Positions 5,687 through 11,612 of a stretch of 11,612 nt of DNA are shown piece by piece; the stretch's first letter is position 1; each line of letters begins with the position of its first letter. The notes under the pieces are model-generated. The model did no database searches, was not told the DNA's origin, and saw only the letters and a program-made list of their open reading frames with translations. A program made the translations under genes and the position numbers. Source of the DNA: Gammaproteobacteria bacterium (GTDB lineage: Bacteria > Pseudomonadota > Gammaproteobacteria > Nitrosococcales > Methylophagaceae); contig QNEY01000027.1 of NCBI GenBank assembly GCA_003645385.1, positions 1 through 11,612 of the forward strand. The letters run 5' to 3'.

Positions 5687-6988
5687 ATGCAAGTTACTGT
5701 AGAAAATGTTAGCGAACTTAGTCGTCGTATGACGGTGACAGTTGAAGATGCCAATGTCGAACAAGCAGTACAGGAACGTTTAAAGGCTATTCGTCCAACA
5801 GTAAAAACGGCTGGTTTTCGTCCTGGTAAAGTTCCAATGAAAATGGTTGAGCAGTCTCATGGGCCAGAAGCTCGCCGTGATGTTGTTGATAACCTTGTTC
5901 AGACCAGCATGCAAGAAGCCTTTACTCAAGAAGGTATTAACCCTGCAGGTCCTCCCCACATTGACAGTATGAAAGAAGAGGGTACTTCACTTATTTACAC
6001 GATGATTTATGATGTATTCCCAGATGTTAAAGAAATCAAGCTAGATGATGTGAATGTCGAAAAAACTGTCGCTGAAGTCCAAGATGAAGATGTTGATGGA
6101 ATGTTGGAAACATTGCGTGAACAACGTATGACATGGGAACCACTGAAACGTGCGGCTAAAGAAGAAGATGGTGTAACCATTGATTTTATTGGCTCTATCG
6201 ATGGTCAGGAATTTGATGGTGGTAAAGGTGCTGATGTTTTAGTTGTGATAGGTAACGGCTCAATGCTACCTGAATTTGAACAGCAATTGGTAGGAACCAA
6301 AACTGGTCAGGAAACAACTATTACTTTGACCTTCCCTGAAGATTATCGTGCTAAAGAGTTAGCGGGGAAGACTGCCGAGTTTGCAATAACAGTAAAATCA
6401 ATTGCCAAGAAGAAGTTACCTAAGCTTGATAAAGAATTTGCTACATTATGTGGTGTTGAAGCAGGTGTCGCAGCTTTGAAAAAAGAAGTCCGTGCTAATA
6501 TGAACCGCGAACTTACAACGGCTTTAAAAACTCAGAATAAACGTAAAGTCATGGACAGCTTGACTGCAAATAATGATATTAATTTACCAGAATCACCTGT
6601 TGAACGTGAAGCCGAATTTTTGATGGAACAGGCTAAAACTAACTTGAGAAATCAGGGTGTTAATGTAGACGGTATTCCGTTCGACATTGATAACTTCAAG
6701 GATTCAGCTAAGCAACGTGTTGCTTTAAGTCTATTAATCGGCAAGATTATTTCTGATAATGGAATTGAACCTGAAGAAGCTCGGGTTAAAGAGGTTATTG
6801 ACGGTATCGCAGCAAGTTATGAAGATCCTGAAGACGTTTTAAAATTCTATATGAACGATCAACAGAAACTATCTGAAATTCAAATGATGGTAGTTGAAGA
6901 TATGGTCGTTGAATGGATCTACGATCGTGTTAAAGTTGAAGAAAAAACATCAACATTTGGTGAGGTAATGAATTCTGCAGCTGCATAA
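5687..6988 (+). CDS. tig: Trigger factor, ribosome-associated chaperone and peptidyl-prolyl isomerase
   Basis: The 433-residue protein binds the ribosome beside the exit tunnel (via L23) and shields nascent chains; its middle domain isomerises prolyl bonds. The N-terminal ribosome-binding domain (about 1-115) carries the signature GFRPGKVP at 43-50. The FKBP-type PPIase domain (about 150-245) starts at EDGVTIDFIGSIDG, and the C-terminal helical SurA-like domain runs from about 250 to the end. Length equals the family norm (E. coli 432), which supports the ATG at 5687 over the upstream TTG. It is followed by a strong terminator. It is the first protein gene of the tig-clpP-clpX-lon order common in proteobacteria. 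Transcription probably comes from a promoter at or upstream of the tRNA, as I see no clear promoter in the 69-base gap. Confidence 0.98.
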   Translation: MQVTVENVSELSRRMTVTVEDANVEQAVQERLKAIRPTVKTAGFRPGKVPMKMVEQSHGPEARRDVVDNLVQTSMQEAFTQEGINPAGPPHIDSMKEEGTSLIYTMIYDVFPDVKEIKLDDVNVEKTVAEVQDEDVDGMLETLREQRMTWEPLKRAAKEEDGVTIDFIGSIDGQEFDGGKGADVLVVIGNGSMLPEFEQQLVGTKTGQETTITLTFPEDYRAKELAGKTAEFAITVKSIAKKKLPKLDKEFATLCGVEAGVAALKKEVRANMNRELTTALKTQNKRKVMDSLTANNDINLPESPVEREAEFLMEQAKTNLRNQGVNVDGIPFDIDNFKDSAKQRVALSLLIGKIISDNGIEPEEARVKEVIDGIAASYEDPEDVLKFYMNDQQKLSEIQMMVVEDMVVEWIYDRVKVEEKTSTFGEVMNSAAA

Positions 6989-7007
6989 TTCATTAAGTTG
7001 ATTCGGA

Positions 7008-7053
7008 AATAATAGCCCGCACTCATTTAATTGGGTGCGGGCTATTTTGTTTT
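7008..7053 (+). terminator. Strong intrinsic terminator after tig
   Basis: AATAGCCCGCAC (7011-7022) pairs perfectly with GTGCGGGCTATT (7035-7046). Three more pairs (T-G, C-G, A-T) extend the stem inward to 15 bp around the loop TTTAAT (7026-7031). The T-rich end ATTTTGTTTT reaches 7053. It ends only about 25 bases before the clpP start codon. Confidence 0.93.
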
Positions 7054-7077
7054 ACGGCTAAATTTATAGAGAATCAT

Positions 7078-7716
7078 ATGACAAACAATATTTTTGCGAA
7101 TGATGTGACCAGTATTAACAATGCATTAGTACCCATGGTAGTTGAACAAACCCCTCGCGGTGAACGTTCTTACGATATTTATTCTCGCCTTCTAAAAGAA
7201 CGAGTCATTTTTCTGTGTGGTCCAGTAGAGGATCAGATGGCAAACCTCGTTGTCGCACAATTATTATTTTTAGAATCAGAGAACCCTGATAAAGATGTTC
7301 ATATCTATATCAATTCACCAGGCGGTTCAGTTACCGCTGGTTTGGCAATCTATGACACTATGCAATTTATCAAGCCAAATGTGAGTACATTGTGTATTGG
7401 TCAGGCAGCGAGTATGGGTGCGGTTTTGCTAACAGCTGGTGCAGAGGGTAAGCGTCACTGCCTACCAAACTCACGCATTATGGTTCATCAACCATTAGGT
7501 GGCTTTCAAGGGCAAGCATCAGATATAGAAATTCATGCCCGTGAGATTTTGTCCATTCGTGAGCGCTTAAATGGAATTTTGGCAAAACATACCGGACAAG
7601 ATATCAAGAAAATTCAGCAAGATACCGATCGAGATAACTTTATGGATGGTGAACAAGCACAAAAATATGGTTTAATTGACTCTGTGTTAGATAATCGCCC
7701 TCTAGAAAAATCATAA
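7078..7716 (+). CDS. clpP: ClpP, proteolytic subunit of the ATP-dependent Clp protease
   Basis: The 212-residue cytosolic serine peptidase forms a double heptameric ring that degrades substrates unfolded by ClpX (or ClpA). The catalytic triad is intact: Ser112 in GQAASMGAV, His137 in RIMVHQPLGG, and Asp186 in DTDRD. The oxyanion-region motif SPGGSV lies at 80-85. By comparison with E. coli, a 15-residue propeptide would be cut before Ala16 of ALVPMV. Length is near the E. coli value (207). The ATG at 7078 is preceded by AGAGAA (7068-7073). It lies just past the tig terminator with no room for a full downstream promoter, and 39 bases before clpX, with which it should share a transcript. No sigma-32 promoter was recognised close to it. 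Confidence 0.98.
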   Translation: MTNNIFANDVTSINNALVPMVVEQTPRGERSYDIYSRLLKERVIFLCGPVEDQMANLVVAQLLFLESENPDKDVHIYINSPGGSVTAGLAIYDTMQFIKPNVSTLCIGQAASMGAVLLTAGAEGKRHCLPNSRIMVHQPLGGFQGQASDIEIHAREILSIRERLNGILAKHTGQDIKKIQQDTDRDNFMDGEQAQKYGLIDSVLDNRPLEKS

Positions 7717-7755
7717 AGAGCCGATATACAGTTTGATTGCTAGGAATGTTTGAGA

Positions 7756-9027
7756 ATGAGTGACGATAATAATAGTGACGATAAACTACTTTACTGTTCT
7801 TTTTGCGGTAAAAGTCAGCACGAAGTAAAAAAACTGATTGCAGGCCCATCGGTTTTTGTCTGTGATGAATGTGTTGACCTGTGTAATGACATTATTCGTG
7901 AAGAGATGCAGGAAGTTACCACGGATGATTCAGAGTCATCTCTGCCAACCCCGCGCGAAATAAACGAAGCTCTGGATAACTATGTTATTGGTCAAGATAG
8001 AGCTAAACGGGTGTTATCTGTTGCAGTGTATAACCACTACAAACGCTTACGATTTGGCAATACTAACGATGATGTTGAATTATCGAAAAGCAATATCCTA
8101 TTAATTGGCCCTACCGGTAGTGGTAAAACATTACTCGCTGAAACATTAGCTCGCCAACTAAATGTCCCATTTACAATGGCTGATGCAACTACATTAACTG
8201 AAGCTGGTTATGTCGGTGAAGATGTTGAAAATATCATCCAGAAACTGTTACAAAAATGTGACTATGATGTTGAAAAAGCCGAAACTGGAATCGTCTATAT
8301 TGATGAAATTGATAAGATTTCACGTAAATCTGATAACCCATCTATAACGCGCGACGTATCAGGTGAAGGTGTTCAACAAGCTTTGTTGAAATTAATTGAA
8401 GGTACAACAGCATCAATACCCCCTCAAGGTGGAAGAAAACACCCTCAGCAGGAGTTTTTACAAGTTGATACCAGTAAAATCTTGTTTATTTGTGGTGGCG
8501 CCTTTGCTGGTCTTGATAAAGTTATCAGAAATCGTTCTCATAAAGGTGGAATTGGCTTCTCTGCTGAAGTTCAGAGTGTTGATGCTGATAGTGTTGTTAG
8601 TGAAGTATTAAAAGCAGTTGAGCCAGAAGATCTTATTCAATATGGTTTGATTCCAGAATTTGTTGGTCGTTTACCAGTCGTAGCTACGTTAAATGAACTT
8701 GATCAAGAAGCATTGGTGCAAATTCTGACAGAACCTAAAAACTCATTAACCAAACAATATCAAAAACTGTTTGATATGGAAGGTGCAGTAATTGAATTTA
8801 GGGATGATGCTTTACAATCCATCGCTCAAAAAGCTATGGAACGTAAAACAGGGGCTCGTGGTTTACGCTCAATTATTGAAAATGTATTGCTTGATATCAT
8901 GTTTGACTTGCCTTCAACAGATAACGTATCGAAAGTTGTTATTGATGAAAGTGTCATCAACGGTGAAAACTCACCAATTCTTATCTATGAAGATCAAGTA
9001 ACAGATCTGGCTGCTAGTGATTCTTAA
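7756..9027 (+). CDS. clpX: ClpX, AAA+ unfoldase subunit of the ClpXP protease
   Basis: The 423-residue hexameric ATPase recognises, unfolds and feeds substrates into ClpP. The N-terminal zinc-binding domain has Cys14, Cys17, Cys36 and Cys39. Walker A is GPTGSGKT (118-125), pore loop GYVG is at 151-154, and Walker B is YIDEID (181-186). The RKH loop is at 227-229, and the ClpP-docking IGF tripeptide is at 266-268. Sensor 2 GARGLR is at 366-371. Length equals E. coli ClpX (424). The ATG at 7756 is preceded by AGGA (7742-7745) at 10 bases. An in-frame TTG at 7750 would sit only 4 bases from it and adds two non-conserved residues, so the ATG is preferred. It is in operon with clpP, with no hairpin in the gap. 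Confidence 0.98.
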   Translation: MSDDNNSDDKLLYCSFCGKSQHEVKKLIAGPSVFVCDECVDLCNDIIREEMQEVTTDDSESSLPTPREINEALDNYVIGQDRAKRVLSVAVYNHYKRLRFGNTNDDVELSKSNILLIGPTGSGKTLLAETLARQLNVPFTMADATTLTEAGYVGEDVENIIQKLLQKCDYDVEKAETGIVYIDEIDKISRKSDNPSITRDVSGEGVQQALLKLIEGTTASIPPQGGRKHPQQEFLQVDTSKILFICGGAFAGLDKVIRNRSHKGGIGFSAEVQSVDADSVVSEVLKAVEPEDLIQYGLIPEFVGRLPVVATLNELDQEALVQILTEPKNSLTKQYQKLFDMEGAVIEFRDDALQSIAQKAMERKTGARGLRSIIENVLLDIMFDLPSTDNVSKVVIDESVINGENSPILIYEDQVTDLAASDS

Positions 9028-9075
9028 TATCATTAAATGTAGGTTTTTCTGTAACAACTAAATTCATTTCTGTTT

Positions 9076-9097
9076 ATTCAAGAGTGCTTGAATTTTT
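9076..9097 (+). terminator. Weak terminator-like inverted repeat after clpX
   Basis: ATTCAAG (9076-9082) and CTTGAAT (9087-9093) form a 7-bp stem with loop AGTG, and T residues run from 9093 to 9097. The stem has only two G-C pairs, so termination would be weak. Its right arm is the -35 element of the lon heat-shock promoter. Confidence 0.4.
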
Positions 9098-9115
9098 AGT
9101 ACAGAACCCCCATGT
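9087..9115 (+). promoter_or_regulatory. Sigma-32 heat-shock promoter of lon
   Basis: CTTGAA (9087-9092) is followed, after 15 bases, by CCCCATGT (9108-9115). This matches the known RpoH consensus CTTGAA, spacer 13-15, CCCCATNT at every fixed base. Transcription would start near 9121 and leave a leader of about 60 bases before the lon ATG at 9183. A possible sigma-70 -10 (TACAAT, 9117-9122) overlaps just downstream but has no good -35. Confidence 0.82.
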
Positions 9116-9138
9116 TTACAATCCAAATTAGAAATAAC

Positions 9139-9153
9139 TGCCATTAACTGGCA
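9139..9153 (+). other. Small hairpin in the lon leader
   Basis: TGCCA (9139-9143) and TGGCA (9149-9153) pair around the loop TTAAC, 18 bases before the lon Shine-Dalgarno GAGG (9171-9174). It does not visibly cover the ribosome binding site. Its role is unknown. Confidence 0.35.
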
Positions 9154-9182
9154 TCACAAAATCTTGGCTAGAGGCTTAATAG

Positions 9183-11612
9183 ATGGAAAAACAAATAGAT
9201 TCATCATCAACAGATAACTCCCTAGTAGAAGTACCTGTTCTGCCACTCAGAGATGTTGTTGTGTATCCCTATATGGTTATTCCCCTGTTTGTCGGTCGAG
9301 AACGGTCTATTAAATCTCTGGAAATAGCCACCGATGAGAATAGTCAGGTTTTATTAGTTGCTCAGAAAGATTCTAGTGATGATCAGCCAAACCCAGATAA
9401 CTTATATGATACAGGTACATTGGCAAATATCCTGCAGTTACTAAAATTACCTGATGGAACGGTTAAGGTATTAGTTGAAGGAACAACTCGCGCCAAAGTG
9501 GCTTATTTTAATAATGAAGATGACTTTTTAAAGGCTGAAGTTGCTGAGTTTATTAATCAACAACCAGATGAACGTGAAACTGAAGTATTGACGCGCTCGT
9601 TATTGGGCCAGTTTGAACAGTACGTTAAACTCAACAAAAAAATTCCACCTGAAGTTATTGCATCATTAAGTAGTATTGATGATGCTGCTCGCATGGCAGA
9701 TACTGTTGCTGCTCATATGACATTAAAGCTGGAAGACAAGCAGTTATTGTTAGAAATGGAGGATGTAACTGAGCGTATTGAAAAGTTAATGGTGTTTCTT
9801 GAGTCTGAAATTGATATTCAACACATTGAAAAACGTATTCGTGGCCGCGTTAAAAAACAGATGGAAAAAAGTCAGCGCGAATATTATCTGAATGAGCAAA
9901 TGAAAGCTGTTCAAAAAGAGTTAGGTGATATTGATGAATCCGGCAATGAGGTTGACGAATTAACAGATAGAATTGCCAAATCAGGAATGTCTTCAGAAGC
10001 AAAAACAAAAGCAGAATCAGAATTAAAGAAATTAAAAATGATGTCTCCCATGTCTGCCGAGGCGACAGTAGTGAGAAGTTATATTGAATGGTTGACTGAT
10101 GTTCCATGGAAAAAACGTTCACGCATATATCAAGATTTAGCTCGTGCTGAGAAAATACTTGATGAGGACCACTATGGTCTTGAAAAAGTAAAAGAACGTA
10201 TCTTGGAATATTTGGCCGTACAACAGCGAGTGAAAAAATCGAAAGGACCAATCTTATGTTTGGTCGGTCCTCCAGGTGTTGGCAAAACATCTGTTGCACA
10301 ATCTATTGCTCGTGCAACAAATAGAAAATATAGTCGTATGGCTTTGGGTGGAGTGCGAGATGAGGCTGAAATTCGCGGTCATCGTCGGACGTACATTGGC
10401 TCGATGCCAGGTAAGGTCATACAGAATATAGCTAAAACAGGTGTGCGTAATCCACTCTTTTTGTTAGATGAAATTGACAAAATGGCCCAAGATTTCAGAG
10501 GTGATCCCGCTTCAGCCTTATTAGAAGTACTGGATCCTGAACAAAACTCCAAGTTCAGCGACCACTATATGGAAGTAGAGTACGACTTATCAGATGTGAT
10601 GTTTGTTTGTACGGCAAATACATTAAATATCCCCGATGCTTTGCGTGACAGAATGGAAATCATCCATCTTTCAGGTTATACCGAAGATGAGAAATTAAAC
10701 ATTGCCAGCAAATATTTATTGCCTAAAGCATTAAAAAATAATGGTCTGAAAGACGAAGAAGTCAACATTGGGCAGGATGCATTATTAGATATTATTCGTC
10801 GATATACTCGTGAAGCTGGTGTGCGAAGTTTAGAACGTGAAATTTCCAAAATTTGTCGTAAAGTAGTTAAAGAAATTCTGCAAGAAAAACCAAACAAAAA
10901 GATAATTATTACAGCAGATAATCTTGAGGATTATTTAGGTGTTTATCACTACAAGTTTGGTGTTGCAGAAGAAATTGATCAGATAGGTCAAGTAACTGGA
11001 CTAGCATGGACTGAAGTTGGTGGTGAGCTGCTAACTATTGAGGCTGCTGTGATGCCGGGTAAAGGTAAAGCAACTTACACCGGCAAGTTGGGTGATGTTA
11101 TGCAAGAATCTATTCAAGCTGCTACAACTGTTGTTCGTTCACGCGCTTTGGACTGGGGAATTGCTACTAACTTCATGCAAAATCATGACATCCATATCCA
11201 CGTACCAGAAGGTGCCACACCAAAAGATGGACCTAGTGCAGGGGCTGGAATGTGTACCGCATTAGTATCTGCTATAACAGGTATCCCTGTTCGGTCAAAT
11301 GTTGCGATGACGGGTGAAATAACCTTACGTGGTGAAGTATTAGCAATTGGTGGATTAAAAGAAAAACTATTGGCAGCATTACGTGGAGGTATTGATACGG
11401 TTTTAATTCCTGAAGACAATGTCAAAGATTTGAAAGAAATACCAGATAACGTCAAACAAGGGCTAACACTTATTCCAGTACGTTGGATCACCGAAGTATT
11501 AGAAAAGGCATTGCAAACTATGCCTGAGCCAAATACAGATGAAGGTGATGACAAAAACATGATCGCAAAGGATAAAACCAGTTATCATGAGCTAGGTTCA
11601 CAAAACCACCAC
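9183..11612 (+). CDS. lon: Lon, ATP-dependent serine protease (3' end beyond the window)
   Basis: The reading frame is open for 810 codons to the window edge. Lon is a cytosolic homohexamer that degrades misfolded and short-lived regulatory proteins. The N-terminal LON substrate-binding domain (about 14-210) begins VPVLPLRDVVVYPYMVIPLFVGR and leads into a helical linker with MKAVQKELG. In the AAA+ module Walker A is GPPGVGKT (362-369) with Lys368, and Walker B is LLDEID with Asp429 and Glu430. In the C-terminal protease domain the dyad is Ser685 in KDGPSAGAG and Lys728 in GGLKEKL. GAGG-type Shine-Dalgarno GAGG (9171-9174) lies 8 bases before the ATG. After the conserved end (RWITEVLEKAL) a hydrophilic acidic tail of more than 35 residues continues past the edge, longer than in E. 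coli (784 residues in total). Heat-shock control is supported by the sigma-32 promoter. Confidence 0.98.
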   Translation, partial: MEKQIDSSSTDNSLVEVPVLPLRDVVVYPYMVIPLFVGRERSIKSLEIATDENSQVLLVAQKDSSDDQPNPDNLYDTGTLANILQLLKLPDGTVKVLVEGTTRAKVAYFNNEDDFLKAEVAEFINQQPDERETEVLTRSLLGQFEQYVKLNKKIPPEVIASLSSIDDAARMADTVAAHMTLKLEDKQLLLEMEDVTERIEKLMVFLESEIDIQHIEKRIRGRVKKQMEKSQREYYLNEQMKAVQKELGDIDESGNEVDELTDRIAKSGMSSEAKTKAESELKKLKMMSPMSAEATVVRSYIEWLTDVPWKKRSRIYQDLARAEKILDEDHYGLEKVKERILEYLAVQQRVKKSKGPILCLVGPPGVGKTSVAQSIARATNRKYSRMALGGVRDEAEIRGHRRTYIGSMPGKVIQNIAKTGVRNPLFLLDEIDKMAQDFRGDPASALLEVLDPEQNSKFSDHYMEVEYDLSDVMFVCTANTLNIPDALRDRMEIIHLSGYTEDEKLNIASKYLLPKALKNNGLKDEEVNIGQDALLDIIRRYTREAGVRSLEREISKICRKVVKEILQEKPNKKIIITADNLEDYLGVYHYKFGVAEEIDQIGQVTGLAWTEVGGELLTIEAAVMPGKGKATYTGKLGDVMQESIQAATTVVRSRALDWGIATNFMQNHDIHIHVPEGATPKDGPSAGAGMCTALVSAITGIPVRSNVAMTGEITLRGEVLAIGGLKEKLLAALRGGIDTVLIPEDNVKDLKEIPDNVKQGLTLIPVRWITEVLEKALQTMPEPNTDEGDDKNMIAKDKTSYHELGSQNHH

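Noticed and set aside
6997..7023. Possible sigma-32 promoter for clpP (GTTGAT with CCCGCACT)
   Set aside because: The -10 part departs from CCCCAT at key bases and lies in the stem of the tig terminator, so the resemblance is explained by the hairpin.
7746..7763. Five-codon mini-frame (ATG at 7746, stop at 7761-7763) overlapping the clpX start
   Set aside because: The AGGA directly abuts this ATG with no spacing, so ribosomes would be unlikely to start there. It is probably chance.
9850..10299. 149-codon open frame antisense to lon
   Set aside because: It lies wholly inside the conserved linker and Walker A coding region of lon, its translation resembles no protein family I know, and it has no promoter or ribosome binding site that I can see.
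11183..11560. 125-codon open frame antisense to the Lon protease domain
   Set aside because: It mirrors the conserved Ser685/Lys728 region, and the Ser/Pro-rich translation is typical of an antisense shadow.
1..11612. Defence system, CRISPR array, mobile element or prophage remnant
   Set aside because: All coding space is taken by housekeeping genes or the two poorly known genes described. I saw no repeat-spacer array, no transposase and no terminal repeats.

Overview
The window reads as ordinary chromosomal DNA of an AT-rich gammaproteobacterium (base composition judged by eye, not counted). The evidence is the gene set: a YceF-type Maf pyrophosphatase, a FieF/YiiP-type metal exporter, and the tRNA-Leu / tig / clpP / clpX / lon series, with protein sequences very close to the Escherichia coli forms and a consensus-like sigma-32 promoter before lon. 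I cannot name the genus. There are no insertion sequences, phage genes, CRISPR arrays or other signs of recent transfer.

Layout. Bases 85-582 (+) encode a small predicted lipoprotein of unknown function. It converges on a minus-strand pair, pgm (phosphoglucomutase, 1196-2830) then yceF/maf (594-1181), separated by 14 bases and probably co-transcribed. Across a 77-83 base divergent region lies a cation diffusion facilitator (2914-3804, +). Next comes a membrane-anchored NERD-like protein with a TTG start (3881-4483), which overlaps by 11 bases a cytosolic-type 5'-nucleotidase (4473-5372). A T-rich terminator-like stretch, a promoter and tRNA-Leu(UAG) (5533-5617) follow. The rest is the protein quality-control cluster: trigger factor (5687-6988), ClpP (7078-7716), ClpX (7756-9027) and Lon (9183 to the window edge, 810 codons without a stop).

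How the genes work together. Trigger factor meets nascent chains at the ribosome, ClpX unfolds substrates into the ClpP chamber, and Lon degrades misfolded and regulatory proteins independently. The control signals are partly separate. A strong hairpin terminator stands between tig and clpP. clpP and clpX look like one operon. lon has its own sigma-32 heat-shock promoter at 9087-9115. The front half is metabolic housekeeping: sugar-phosphate interconversion, nucleotide hydrolysis and sanitation, and metal efflux.

I found no convincing undescribed multi-gene system. The points most worth a second look are the NERD-like protein, whose nuclease motif appears lost and which is coupled to a nucleotidase; the terminator only about 25 bases before the clpP start; the inverted repeat that shares its right arm with the lon heat-shock -35 element; and the long hairpin between tRNA-Leu and tig.
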